A stretch of 64,000 nucleotides of DNA. Source: an uncultured Paracoccaceae bacterium (GTDB lineage Bacteria; Pseudomonadota; Alphaproteobacteria; Rhodobacterales; Rhodobacteraceae). Made by a program: the position numbers and the translations under genes. The number at the start of each line of letters is the position of its first letter. Position 1 is the stretch's first letter. The stretch is taken from positions 496,001 through 560,000 of the forward strand of contig CANNFQ010000001.1 of assembly GCA_947503925.1 (NCBI GenBank), in the 5' to 3' direction. The notes beneath the pieces were generated by a model. The model saw only the letters and a program-made list of their open reading frames with translations. It was not told the DNA's origin and ran no database searches. This document shows, one piece after another, positions 43,497 through 52,250 of this stretch.

Positions 43497-44504
43497 CTAA
43501 ACGGTGTTCCCGGGGATCAGCCGCGTTGCCACGACCGTCACGTCATCCACCGCGTCGCCGCGCAGCCGTGTGACGAGCTTTTCTGCCGCGACCTTGCCCA
43601 ATGCGCCCGCTGGAATGTCGGTTGTGGTCAGGCGTTCGGGCAAGATCGATGCGGCCTCCATCCCACCCCAGCCGGCAACGCCGATATCGTGTTTGATCCT
43701 TATGCCGTGCCGGTTCAGATAGGCGATGCCGCCAATCGCCATTTCATCATCGTGGTAGTAAAGCGCGTCCAGTCCGGGGTTACGCGCCAGGATGTTTTCA
43801 GTGCCAACAAAGCCGGTGTAGAAACTGGGGTGGTCATGCGCGATTTCCTTGGCGGTGAGTGGAAGATCGGCTTCGGCCATTGCCGCCTCGAACCCGTTTT
43901 GCCGAGCCCGCCCCATTGTATCGATGCCCGCCATGGCCCCGACATAGCCGATCTGTCGCCGTCCTTGCTGTGCCACGTAGCGGCCCATGGTCAGGCCGCA
44001 GTCGAAATGTGAAAACCCGACCGCCATATCGAGCGGATCGGTTGTGAGATCCCAGAGTTCGATCACCGGGACGGCGAGGTTTTTAAGGAGTTCAATCGTA
44101 TCGGGGGTATGGCGCGTGCCTGCCAGCAAGATCCCGGCGGGCCGCCAGGCGGCGAGGGTTTTGAGCCAAAGCTCTTCGTCCTTGGCGATTTGATCATGGC
44201 TGCCGATCACGGTCTGATAGCCAAGACGGCTGAGGTTGCTTTGGATCGATTCCGTCACATGACCAAAGAGCGATGAGGTGAAACGCGGCACGCAAAGCCC
44301 GACCAAAGTGCTGGTTTCAGTGGATCCGAAGGCCGCAGCGATTCGGTTTGGCAGGTATTGCAGCCGATCCGCCTCAGCCAGAACCTTGTCCCGGGTTGCA
44401 TCAGAAAACCCGGTCCCGCCGCGCATCACACGGCTGACCGTCATTTTCGAAACCCCGGCTGCGCGCGCGATGTCTTCGAGTTTTGTGCTTGTTTTTCTGG
44501 TCAT
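43497..44504 (-). CDS. LacI-family repressor, GntR/IdnR-like (regulator 1 of the sugar-acid cluster)
   Basis: A 335-residue LacI regulator: HTH TKLEDIARAAGVSKMTVSRV at 6-28, hinge YLPNRIAAAF, then a sugar-binding domain with SHDQIAKDEELWLKTLAAW resembling GntR. ATG 44504 has AAGGAACG 8 bp upstream, so the six-codon longer form is less likely. Divergent from the ABC transporter genes; the 150-bp gap holds two palindromes of the GTTA-N4-TAAC type, the probable sites for it. Confidence 0.9.
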   Translation of the reverse strand: MTRKTSTKLEDIARAAGVSKMTVSRVMRGGTGFSDATRDKVLAEADRLQYLPNRIAAAFGSTETSTLVGLCVPRFTSSLFGHVTESIQSNLSRLGYQTVIGSHDQIAKDEELWLKTLAAWRPAGILLAGTRHTPDTIELLKNLAVPVIELWDLTTDPLDMAVGFSHFDCGLTMGRYVAQQGRRQIGYVGAMAGIDTMGRARQNGFEAAMAEADLPLTAKEIAHDHPSFYTGFVGTENILARNPGLDALYYHDDEMAIGGIAYLNRHGIRIKHDIGVAGWGGMEAASILPERLTTTDIPAGALGKVAAEKLVTRLRGDAVDDVTVVATRLIPGNTV

Positions 44505-44545
44505 GTGCGACGTTCCTTTCATCGCATGGCGGCGCAGGTTGATGA

Positions 44546-44569
44546 CAATTTGTTATCGATAACAAATTG
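44546..44569. promoter_or_regulatory. Perfect 24-bp palindromic operator
   Basis: The central TTTGTTATCGATAACAAA extends by CAA/TTG on either side into a perfect 24-bp palindrome. It sits immediately before a TTGACA -35 element (44572-44577) serving the ABC transporter, with a weak -10 AATGCT 17 bp on. Core GTTATCGATAAC is shared with 51182, 51261 and, partly, 54569. Confidence 0.8.
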
Positions 44570-44608
44570 CCTTGACAGGTGGGCGCTTTCGACAAATGCT
44601 AAAGCTAC

Positions 44609-44620
44609 GTTACCGGTAAC
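44609..44620. promoter_or_regulatory. Second operator GTTACCGGTAAC
   Basis: A perfect 12-bp palindrome 35 bp upstream of the ABC ATPase start and 63 bp (centre to centre 57 bp) from the first site. Same GTTA-N4-TAAC frame with CCGG centre. The pair would allow loop repression around the promoter between them. Confidence 0.7.
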
Positions 44621-44654
44621 CTAGCAGAAACCGATAGCGTGGGGAGGAAATTTT

Positions 44655-46148
44655 ATGGCAACCACGGACGGCCTGTTCTTTGACAGCATCGTCAAGACGT
44701 TTGGCGGCACCCATGCGCTGACCAATGTGACGTTGCGCGTCAACCGTGGTGAAATTGTCGCCTTGCTGGGTGAAAACGGGGCGGGCAAATCCACGCTGAT
44801 CAAGACGCTTGGCGGTATTCATGCAGCCGATAGCGGTCAGGTGAGTGTTGATGGTGCGCCCTATAATCATGTGGCAGGCAAGATCAGCAAAAAGCAGGCT
44901 GTTGCCTTTATCCATCAGGATCTTGGCCTGATTGAATGGATGTCGGTGGCCGAAAATATCGCCCTTGCCGTTGGCTATGTCCGCAAGGGTGGTCGGATCG
45001 ATTGGCCCGCGACCGAGGCGCGTGCCCGTGTCGCACTGGCCCATGTGGAAGCGGATTTTGAACCAACAGCCCGGGTGGCGAGCCTGTCGCGCACGGAAAA
45101 GTCGCTGGTGGCGATTGCCCGCGCCCTGGCTGTTGAATGCGATTTTCTGGTGCTGGATGAGCCGACCGCGTCATTGCCAGCCGATGAGGTAGAACGCCTG
45201 TTCAAGGCCCTGCGTCCGTTGCGCGACAAGGGTGTTGGCATGATCTATGTCAGTCATCGGCTGGACGAGATTTTCCAGATTGCCGATCGTGTTGCGGTGC
45301 TGCGCGATGGTGTGATGGTTGGCATGCGCGATATTGCCCATACCAATGCCGAGGACCTTGTCAGCCTGATCGTGGGCCGCAAAGCCCGCGAGATCGCGCG
45401 CCCGGATGCGGAAGAGGGCAGCGAAGTTCTGTCGGTTGCGAACCTGAACACCCGCAACGTCAGCAATGTCAGTTTTCAGGTGCAGCGCGGTGAATTGGTG
45501 GGGCTGGTTGGTCTGCGCGGGGCCGGGCATGAGGATGTCGGCCGCGCCCTGTTTGGTTTGGAGCCGCATGAGGGCACTGTTCTGCTGGATGGTGTTGCCC
45601 CCAATCTGGAAAATGCCCGCGCGGCGATGCAATCGGGGATCGGATTTGTGGCGCGTGACCGGGTGGTCGAGTCCATCGCGCCTGCGCTGAGCGTTCGTGA
45701 AAACGCGTTTATCAACCCCGCCGCGACCAAGCGCGGCCTGTTCAGCCTGTTGGGCAGCCGCACCGAGGACGCGATGGCGCAGGAATTGGGCGCCCGTGTC
45801 GGTCTGTCGCCCAATGATCCCACCCTCGCGATTGAGGCCTTGTCGGGTGGTAATCAGCAGAAGGTGGTCGTGGGGCGCTGGCTGGATACGGCGCGCCGGT
45901 TTTTGATTGCCGAGGACCCGACCGCAGGTGTCGATGTTGGTGCCAAGGCCGAGATTTATCATCTGCTATACGAGGCGCTTGCCTCTGGCATGGGGGTGTT
46001 GGTTGTGTCGACCGATTTTGAGGAAATCGCCAATATCTGCCATCGCGCCATTGTCTTTAGCCGTGGCCGTATCGTGTCGGAGTTGCGTGATGTCAGCCTT
46101 TCGACCCAATCGCTTATTCAGGCCGCATCGGCCAGTGACGCAGCATAG
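44655..46148 (+). CDS. Sugar ABC transporter ATPase (CUT2, RbsA-like)
   Basis: A 497-residue double ATPase of the ribose/xylose type. First cassette: Walker A GENGAGKST near 38, Walker B FLVLDEPTASLP near 161. The second half has the usual degenerate Walker A (GLRGAGHEDV) and signature LSGGNQQKVVVGRWL near 397. It powers the permease and binding protein that follow at 18 and 26 bp. Specificity is set by the binding protein; context suggests a sugar or sugar acid. GGGGAGG lies 8 bp before the ATG. Confidence 0.92.
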   Translation: MATTDGLFFDSIVKTFGGTHALTNVTLRVNRGEIVALLGENGAGKSTLIKTLGGIHAADSGQVSVDGAPYNHVAGKISKKQAVAFIHQDLGLIEWMSVAENIALAVGYVRKGGRIDWPATEARARVALAHVEADFEPTARVASLSRTEKSLVAIARALAVECDFLVLDEPTASLPADEVERLFKALRPLRDKGVGMIYVSHRLDEIFQIADRVAVLRDGVMVGMRDIAHTNAEDLVSLIVGRKAREIARPDAEEGSEVLSVANLNTRNVSNVSFQVQRGELVGLVGLRGAGHEDVGRALFGLEPHEGTVLLDGVAPNLENARAAMQSGIGFVARDRVVESIAPALSVRENAFINPAATKRGLFSLLGSRTEDAMAQELGARVGLSPNDPTLAIEALSGGNQQKVVVGRWLDTARRFLIAEDPTAGVDVGAKAEIYHLLYEALASGMGVLVVSTDFEEIANICHRAIVFSRGRIVSELRDVSLSTQSLIQAASASDAA

Positions 46149-46166
46149 AGAACCGGAGCAGCCTTC

Positions 46167-47189
46167 ATGAACTCTGTCGAATCCGACGCGCTTGAACCGA
46201 CACGGGATGAGTTGGCCAAACTTTCATCCGGTGGAAAGCTGTTGCGGCTGATCCCGGTTTACGGGCTGGTTATCCTGATGTTCGGGCTGATCGTCTTGTT
46301 TTCGATCTTGCTGCCCAACACGTTTCCGACGATGCTGAATATCCGCGCTATTATTTCTGACAAGGCGATTATTGCGCTGTTGTCACTGGCGGCGATGATC
46401 CCGATGGTGGCGGGCCGCATCGATTTGACGGTGGGGTACGGCATTGTGCTTTGGCACATCCTCGCGATTTCGTTGCAAACACTTTATGGCGTGCCATGGC
46501 CGATTGCCTGTTTGATCGTGCTGGCTTTGGGTGCTTTTACAGGTGTTCTGAACGGTTTTTTGGTTGAGGTTGCCAAGATCGACGCCTTTATCGCGACACT
46601 TGGCACTGGCACCGTTCTTTATGCGCTGGCGCTGTGGCATACGGGTGGCCGCCAGATTGTCGGCGTCTTGCCGGACGGGTTCTATGCGCTGAACGGGACC
46701 TTTGTTTTTGGCCTGCCGATTACCGGGTTTTACATTCTGGCGATCACTGTCGCGCTATGGATCATCCTCGAATACACGCCTGTTGGTCGTTACCTTTATG
46801 CCATCGGTGCCAACCCCAAAGCGGCAGAGCTGAACGGTATTCCGACCCGCAAATTCGTGGTTGGGGCGTTTGTCACATCGGGCACGTTGACGGCACTGGC
46901 GGGGATTATTCTGGCGTCAAAACTGCGGATCGGTCAGGCCTCTGTCGGGTTGGAATTCCTGTTGCCTGCTTTGGTGGGTGCCTTCCTTGGCTCCACCACG
47001 ATCAAGCCGGGCCGGGTCAATGTCTGGGGCACAATTGTGGGTGTTGTGATCCTGGCGGTCGGCATTTCGGGCATTCAGCAATTCGGCGGCAGTTTCTGGG
47101 TGGAGCCGATGTTTAACGGGCTGACCCTGCTGATCGCCATTGGCATTGCCGGTTATGCGCAGCGCAAAAAAGGTGCCGCCCATCAATGA
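46167..47189 (+). CDS. Sugar ABC transporter permease (CUT2, RbsC-like)
   Basis: A 340-residue membrane protein with about eight to ten helices. The family motif for ATPase coupling, YLYAIGANPKAAELNGIPTR, is near 210, and MIPMVAGRIDLTVGYGIVLW near 78 is the RbsC signature. The first 25 residues are cytoplasmic and charged. Second gene of the transporter operon. Confidence 0.92.
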   Translation: MNSVESDALEPTRDELAKLSSGGKLLRLIPVYGLVILMFGLIVLFSILLPNTFPTMLNIRAIISDKAIIALLSLAAMIPMVAGRIDLTVGYGIVLWHILAISLQTLYGVPWPIACLIVLALGAFTGVLNGFLVEVAKIDAFIATLGTGTVLYALALWHTGGRQIVGVLPDGFYALNGTFVFGLPITGFYILAITVALWIILEYTPVGRYLYAIGANPKAAELNGIPTRKFVVGAFVTSGTLTALAGIILASKLRIGQASVGLEFLLPALVGAFLGSTTIKPGRVNVWGTIVGVVILAVGISGIQQFGGSFWVEPMFNGLTLLIAIGIAGYAQRKKGAAHQ

Positions 47190-47215
47190 CATTCGTTTTT
47201 AAGGGAGAGAGAAAG

Positions 47216-48262
47216 ATGAGAAAGAGAACATTACTTAAGACGCTATTGGCCAGCACAGTATTGGCGGGCCTGTCTGCCCCAACCTTTGCCCAGGATGCAT
47301 TTGATGGCCCTACAACCGGCCCGGCTGGTGCTGAAGGCAAGACCATTGTTGTGCTTGCCGGTGATCTGAAAAACGGCGGCATTCTGGGTGTGACCAGCGG
47401 CATCGAAGAGGCCGTTGATGTTATTGGCTGGGACGTGCGGGTGATCGATGGGGCAGGGTCCGTGCAGGGCCGCACGGCGGCGATTGGTCAGGCCCTTGCC
47501 TTGCAGCCCGATGGGATTGTCATCAACGGTTTTGACGCAGTTGAGCAGCAGGCCGCACTTGAAGGTGTGGTTGCCGCCGGTATTCCGATGGTGGCCTGGC
47601 ACTCCGGTCCGGTGATTGGGTGTAATGCACCCGGCGGTATTTTTGCCAATGTGTCCACCGATGCGATGACCGTGTCCGAAGTGGCCGCCGAATGGGCGAT
47701 CAAGGATGGTGGTGATGATGTCGGCGTGGTGATTTTCACCGACTCCACCTATCAGATTGCCATCGACAAGGCTGACCGTATTCAGGAGACGATTGAGGCC
47801 ATGGGCGGCACCGTTCTGGAATATGTTGATACGCCGATTGCTGACACGTCCAGCCGCATGGGCCCGCTGACCACAAGTCTTTTGCAGAAATACGGCGATA
47901 GCTGGACGCATTCGTTGGCCATCAATGATCTGTATTTCGATTTCATGGGGCCGGCACTTGCCGCGGCGGGTATTTCTGGCGACGGATCGCCCAAGGCCGG
48001 GTCTGCTGGTGATGGGTCAGAGGCTGCGTTTCAGCGTATTCGCGCCGAGCAATATCAGGCGATTACGGTTGCCGAGCCGCTGAACCTACAAGGCTGGCAA
48101 TTGGTGGATGAGCTGAACCGCGCCATTCAAGACGAGGCTTGTTCCGGTTATGTGACTTCACCCGCCTTGGTCACCACCGAAGGCTTGGCAAAGCTGGGCG
48201 ATAGCAATGCTTTCGACCCGGATGTTGCCTATCGAGAGGCCTATGCGGCGATCTGGAAATAA
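47216..48262 (+). CDS. Periplasmic sugar-binding protein of the CUT2 transporter
   Basis: A 348-residue protein with a Sec signal (RKRTLLKTLLASTVLAGLSA, cleavage near PTFA-QD) and a periplasmic-binding-protein type I fold: IVVLAGDLKNGGILGVTSGI, then QALALQPDGIVINGFDAVEQ and VGVVIFTDSTYQIAIDKADR. ATG 47216 is preceded by AAGGGAGAG. Several Cys (IGCNAPGG, EACSGYV) may form a disulfide. Ligand unknown; cluster content favours an aldonate, ketoaldonate or related sugar. Confidence 0.9.
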   Translation: MRKRTLLKTLLASTVLAGLSAPTFAQDAFDGPTTGPAGAEGKTIVVLAGDLKNGGILGVTSGIEEAVDVIGWDVRVIDGAGSVQGRTAAIGQALALQPDGIVINGFDAVEQQAALEGVVAAGIPMVAWHSGPVIGCNAPGGIFANVSTDAMTVSEVAAEWAIKDGGDDVGVVIFTDSTYQIAIDKADRIQETIEAMGGTVLEYVDTPIADTSSRMGPLTTSLLQKYGDSWTHSLAINDLYFDFMGPALAAAGISGDGSPKAGSAGDGSEAAFQRIRAEQYQAITVAEPLNLQGWQLVDELNRAIQDEACSGYVTSPALVTTEGLAKLGDSNAFDPDVAYREAYAAIWK

Positions 48263-48275
48263 TACTCCCGAGGCG

Positions 48276-48303
48276 GGGGCGCCCTTCGGGGCGTCCCTGT
48301 TTT
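48276..48303 (+). terminator. Rho-independent terminator after the transporter operon
   Basis: GGGGCGCCC (48276-48284), TTCG tetraloop, GGGCGTCCC (48289-48297), a 9-bp stem with one G-T pair, then TGTTTT. It lies 14 bp past the binding-protein stop. Confidence 0.85.
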
Positions 48304-48330
48304 GCGTTGGAATATCAATGGGCCCTGATT

Positions 48331-49338
48331 CTAGGCGCTGGTTGATTGCGCCGGTATTAATGCTGGCGCAATTATTTTGTCACTCACCGCGTTGGAGTTC
48401 GACAAAAGCTGCAAGACCAACCCGGCTGCGGTTTCGCCGATCTCTGTCGGTTTGGGATCAATGGTTGTGAGGCGGGGCACGCAAACTTCCGCAATGTCAT
48501 ACGCCCCGAAACCGGCCATTGCGATTTGATCCGGCACTGCGATCCCCCGGCGTTGGCATTCCGAGAGCGCCCCGAATCCAACAAGGTCAGACACGCAGAT
48601 TACCGCATCCGTGTCGGAAAACCGGGCAAGCAGATCGCCCATGGCGGTGGCCCCTTTTTGCATCGGCTTTTGCGGCGCGCCTGAACCGACAAGCCGGTCC
48701 GCCCGCAGCCCGTGCCCGGCCATGGCCGTCAGAAACCCATCACGGCGATCCTGCCCGCGCGTGTCGCTTTCTGAATCACCTCCCATGAACGCAATCCGTT
48801 TGCGGCCCAACCCGACGAGGTGATCCACCAGCAGCTGCATCGTATCTGCATTGGAAAACCCAACCACATGCCCGATCGGGTTGGGGGGAATGTCCCAGGT
48901 TTCGATCACTGGCACGCCAGCGTTTTTCAGCATTTGCCGCGCGCGTTCGGTATGCCGACCGCCGGTGACGATGATGGCTTCGGGCCGCCGCCGCAGGAAT
49001 TGACCGATCAGTTCCTCCTCGCGCATCATGTCGTAATTGGTGTGGCCCAGCAGCACCTGATATCCTTCCTGGCTGAGCTTGCCTGTCAGCGCAACGACGG
49101 TCGCGGCGAAATTTGCGTTGTTCAACGACGGGATGGTAACAGCAACAAAATCACTGCGCTGCGAGCGCAGGTTTGCCGCTGTCGCGTCAAACACATAGCC
49201 CAGCTCATCCGCCTTTTCCCGTATCATCTGCCGGGTCTTTTCGCCGACAGAAGCGTCTTGTTTAAAGGCGCGGCTGACGGTCATGACGGAAACACCCGCA
49301 GCGTGTGCGACATCTTTCATCGTTGGACTGCGCTTCAT
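48331..49338 (-). CDS. LacI-family repressor, GntR/IdnR-like (regulator 2)
   Basis: A 335-residue LacI regulator: HTH TMKDVAHAAGVSVMTVSRAF at 6-25, hinge YVFDATAANLRSQ, and effector domain with VTIPSLNNANFAATVVAL and YQVLLGHTNYDMMREEELIG, close in pattern to GntR and to regulator 1. ATG 49338 has AAAGGG 7 bp upstream, chosen over a 19-codon longer frame. A TGTTAGCGTTTACA palindrome-like site lies 15 bp before the start, so it probably represses itself and, given the similar edd site, possibly edd-eda. Confidence 0.9.
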   Translation of the reverse strand: MKRSPTMKDVAHAAGVSVMTVSRAFKQDASVGEKTRQMIREKADELGYVFDATAANLRSQRSDFVAVTIPSLNNANFAATVVALTGKLSQEGYQVLLGHTNYDMMREEELIGQFLRRRPEAIIVTGGRHTERARQMLKNAGVPVIETWDIPPNPIGHVVGFSNADTMQLLVDHLVGLGRKRIAFMGGDSESDTRGQDRRDGFLTAMAGHGLRADRLVGSGAPQKPMQKGATAMGDLLARFSDTDAVICVSDLVGFGALSECQRRGIAVPDQIAMAGFGAYDIAEVCVPRLTTIDPKPTEIGETAAGLVLQLLSNSNAVSDKIIAPALIPAQSTSA

Positions 49339-49352
49339 CGAGATCCCTTTGA

Positions 49353-49366
49353 TGTTAGCGTTTACA
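49353..49366. promoter_or_regulatory. LacI-type operator upstream of regulator 2
   Basis: TGTTAGCGTTTACA, an imperfect palindrome differing at two positions from the edd site TGTTAGCGCTAACA (5451-5464). It lies 15 bp before the start codon, overlapping the leader. A further half-site CGCTAAC occurs near 49418. Confidence 0.65.
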
Positions 49367-49447
49367 TCCTTGCCGCGTTCGCGCGGTGCTTGCAACCATT
49401 CCGACGCCCAATGGGGGCGCTAACGTTGCGTGCGGCATGTGCGGCGA

Positions 49448-50332
49448 TCATTGCGGCAATTCCATTGCCCCGTTGAAATATTCCATCAAGGCCGCCTGAT
49501 CTTCACCGCCCAATCCCGCGGCTGTCAGCAGGCGGTGCACCTCTGCGCAGATGGCTGTCATTGGCATTGCTGTGTTGGTCCGACGGGCGAGGTCCTGCGC
49601 GCCGTTAAGGTCCTTGACCATATTGTCGATCCGTCCGGTACGTCGGTAATCCTTGGCCACATAGCGCGGCATATATTCCTGTAAAATCGCGCTATCGGCC
49701 CGCCCGCCTTTCAGCGCGGTCGGTATCTTGGCTGCGTCAACACCCGCATCAAGCGCCAGTTGCGTGGCCTCTGCCACGGCCAGAAAGTTCAGGCCACACA
49801 GCACCTGATTGATCAGTTTGGTTGTTTGTCCCGCACCGACAGGTCCCATGTGGGTGTAGTTGCTGGCCACATGTTGCAGCACGTTATGCGCATCAGCCAC
49901 ATCAGCGGCATCGCCGCCCGCCATCAATGTCAGTTCTCCAATCTGCGCCTTGGGCGCGCCGCCTGAAAGGGGACTGTCGACCCAACGCAATCCCCTTTCT
50001 GCGGCCTTGGCGGCGAGTGTTTTGGTCGCGTCGGGGTCGATTGATGACATATCGATGATCAGGGTGCCGGGCTTGGCCCCGGTCGCAACCCCGTCTTTGC
50101 CAAAGATCGCGATATCCACGATGTGGGGGGCGTTCAGGCTGGTGATGACATAGTCGCTTGCGGCTGCTGCGGCTGCCGCCGTTTTCGCTGCAATCGCCCC
50201 ATGGCTGACCAGTTCTGCAACCCGCGCGCTGTCCAGATCAAAGACATGGACCTGATTGCCGGTCTGTGCGAGCCGCGTCCCAATCGCGCCGCCCATCGCA
50301 CCTGCGCCGATCAATGCAACCTTGACTGTCAT
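49448..50332 (-). CDS. Beta-hydroxyacid dehydrogenase (3-HIBDH/GarR family), copy 1
   Basis: A 294-residue NAD(P)-dependent enzyme. Rossmann motif LIGAGAMGGAIGTRLAQTG near 7, substrate segment DSPLSGGAPKAQIGELTLMA near 121, and catalytic Lys in GAGQTTKLINQVL near 170. Family members reduce tartronate semialdehyde or oxidise 3-hydroxyacids. ATG 50332 has AGGGGA upstream at the right distance. It follows the gluconate-dehydrogenase-like gene by 40 bp, in the same operon. Exact substrate not evident. Confidence 0.88.
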   Translation of the reverse strand: MTVKVALIGAGAMGGAIGTRLAQTGNQVHVFDLDSARVAELVSHGAIAAKTAAAAAAASDYVITSLNAPHIVDIAIFGKDGVATGAKPGTLIIDMSSIDPDATKTLAAKAAERGLRWVDSPLSGGAPKAQIGELTLMAGGDAADVADAHNVLQHVASNYTHMGPVGAGQTTKLINQVLCGLNFLAVAEATQLALDAGVDAAKIPTALKGGRADSAILQEYMPRYVAKDYRRTGRIDNMVKDLNGAQDLARRTNTAMPMTAICAEVHRLLTAAGLGGEDQAALMEYFNGAMELPQ

Positions 50333-50372
50333 TTGCATTCCCCTTTGATCTGTGTTGCTTCGCGCGGTTTCA

Positions 50373-51140
50373 TCATAGTGAGGCGGTGATCCCGCCATCC
50401 ACAAAAACGGTGGTCCCGTTCACGAAAGATGACGCATCTGAAGACAGGAAGATGCAGGTCCCGACCAATTCGTCGACATTGCCCCAACGCCCGGCAGGGG
50501 TCCGCTTTGCCAACCAAGCCGAGAATTCAGGATCTGAGACAAGGGCCGCATTCAGCGGTGTATCAAAATAGCCGGGGGCCAGTGCATTGCATTGCAGCCC
50601 ATGCTGCGCCCAGTCCGTTGCCATGCCTTTGGTCAGGTTCGCCACGGCCCCTTTAGTGGCTGTGTAAGGCGCGATCCCGGGGCGGGCGAGGGCAGTTTGT
50701 ACGCTGGCGATGTTCACGATCTTGCCTTTGCCGCGTTTGATCATGTGCCGCGCGCAAGCTTGCCCAACATGAAAGACAGAGGCGATATTTGTTTGCAGCA
50801 GTTTTTCAAACGCGTCGGCGGGGAAGTCTTCTAACGCGGCGCGATGCTGCATCCCTGCGTTATTCACGAGGATGTCGATCGGGCCGGTTTTGGCCTCATA
50901 CCCGTCAATCGCCTGCCTGACGGCATCATGGCCCGTCACGTCAAAGGCGAGCGTATCGACGTGCGCACCGTCTGCCGTCAGCGTTTGCGCCGCGGTTTCC
51001 AGTTTTGCCGCGTCCCGTCCATTGAGCACGATTGTGGCACCCGCTGCGGCCAGGCCGCGTGCCAATGCAAGGCCGATCCCTTGCGAGGACCCGGTGATCA
51101 GCGCGCGTTGTCCTGTCAGATCGAATAATTTCAAGCTCAT
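50373..51140 (-). CDS. idnO: Gluconate 5-dehydrogenase-like SDR
   Basis: A 255-residue classical SDR: TGSSQGIGLALARGL near 14, NNAGM near 90, catalytic Ser in NIASVQTAL, and Tyr/Lys in APYTATKGAVANL near 155. The sequence KLFDLTGQRALITGSSQGIG and end FVNGTTVFVDGGI match gluconate 5-dehydrogenases (IdnO), which interconvert D-gluconate and 5-ketogluconate. The idnD-like gene across the divergent promoter supports this. Symbol is an inference from family and context. Confidence 0.8.
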   Translation of the reverse strand: MSLKLFDLTGQRALITGSSQGIGLALARGLAAAGATIVLNGRDAAKLETAAQTLTADGAHVDTLAFDVTGHDAVRQAIDGYEAKTGPIDILVNNAGMQHRAALEDFPADAFEKLLQTNIASVFHVGQACARHMIKRGKGKIVNIASVQTALARPGIAPYTATKGAVANLTKGMATDWAQHGLQCNALAPGYFDTPLNAALVSDPEFSAWLAKRTPAGRWGNVDELVGTCIFLSSDASSFVNGTTVFVDGGITASL

Positions 51141-51181
51141 GCGCTGTGTCCTTCGTGTACAAACGATGCTGTTATCTTGTT

Positions 51182-51197
51182 ATGTTATCGATAACAT
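51182..51197. promoter_or_regulatory. Operator ATGTTATCGATAACAT (site A)
   Basis: A perfect 16-bp palindrome 42 bp upstream of the idnO-like start. It matches the ATGTTA-N4-TAACAT form known for GntR/IdnR. An identical copy lies 79 bp away at 51261. Confidence 0.82.
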
Positions 51198-51260
51198 GTG
51201 TTGTCAAGCGAACCGGTGCGGACGAGAAGTTCCCGCTGGACGGGTGGGCGCGACTCACTT

Positions 51261-51276
51261 ATGTTATCGATAACAT
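51261..51276. promoter_or_regulatory. Operator ATGTTATCGATAACAT (site B)
   Basis: Identical to site A; 27 bp upstream of the D-2-hydroxyacid dehydrogenase start. Together the two sites bracket the divergent promoter region. Confidence 0.82.
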
Positions 51277-51302
51277 TATTAGTGCTGATCCGAGGTGGCC
51301 AG

Positions 51303-52250
51303 ATGACGAAACCCGAAATTCTTCAAGTTGGCTACTATCCCGCGTGGGATCAGGAGCCGCTTGATGCGGCCTTCACGATGCATCGATATTTTGAGGCAGA
51401 TGATAAGACGGCGTTTCTGACGCAGGTTGGTCCAGCCGTCAGGGGCATTGCGACGCGGGGCGAATTGGGGGCGGATAAGCCCATGTTGGATGCGTGCCCC
51501 AATCTGGAAGTCGTGTCCGTCTATGGGGTCGGGTATGATGCGGTTGATGTGGCGGCCTGCACGGCGCGGGGCATTCATGTGACCAATACCCCCGATGTGC
51601 TGACCAAGGATGTGGCCGACCTGGGCGTTGCGATGATGCTGGCGCAGGCGCGCGGCATGATTGGCGCATCGCAATGGGTGCGCGACGGGTTATGGGAGGC
51701 GCAGGGGCTGTACCCGTTGCAGTCCCGTGTCTGGGGCAAGAAGGCCGGGATTCTGGGCCTTGGCCGTATCGGGTTTGAGGTCGCCAAACGGCTGGCTGGT
51801 TTTGATCTGGACATTGCCTATAGCGATGTCACGGCCAAGGATTACGCACCCGATTGGACGTTTATCCCCGATCCGGTTGCGCTGGCCCGTCATGCGGATT
51901 TCCTGTTCGTGACGCTCGCCGCTTCGGCCCAAACCCGGCACATTGTGAACAAGCCTGTATTGGATGCCTTGGGGCCGGAGGGAATGGTCATCAATGTTTC
52001 GCGGGCGTCAAATATCGATGAAGGCGCGCTGTTGGACGCCCTTGAAAGTAAGGCGGTTGGTGCTGCCGCATTGGATGTGTTTGAGGGTGAGCCTGCGTTG
52101 AATCCGCGTTTTCTGACCTTGGATAACGTGATGGTGCAGCCGCATCACGCCTCTGGCACTTTTGAAACCCGCAAGGCGATGGGCAAGCTGGTGTTTGATA
52201 ATCTGGCCGCCCATTTCGCGGGCCAGCCGCTCTTGACGCAGGTGAATTGA
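51303..52250 (+). CDS. D-2-hydroxyacid dehydrogenase (GhrB/2-ketoaldonate reductase-like)
   Basis: A 315-residue NAD(P)H enzyme: nucleotide-binding GILGLGRIGFEVAKRLA near 149, catalytic Arg in NVSRASNIDEGALLDALE near 237, Glu in DVFEGEPALN and His in VQPHHASGTFETR near 287. It could reduce 2-keto- or 2,5-diketo-gluconate. ATG 51303 follows CGAGG by 10 bp; the frame upstream would cross operator B. Translationally coupled to the next gene (TGATG). Confidence 0.88.
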   Translation: MTKPEILQVGYYPAWDQEPLDAAFTMHRYFEADDKTAFLTQVGPAVRGIATRGELGADKPMLDACPNLEVVSVYGVGYDAVDVAACTARGIHVTNTPDVLTKDVADLGVAMMLAQARGMIGASQWVRDGLWEAQGLYPLQSRVWGKKAGILGLGRIGFEVAKRLAGFDLDIAYSDVTAKDYAPDWTFIPDPVALARHADFLFVTLAASAQTRHIVNKPVLDALGPEGMVINVSRASNIDEGALLDALESKAVGAAALDVFEGEPALNPRFLTLDNVMVQPHHASGTFETRKAMGKLVFDNLAAHFAGQPLLTQVN

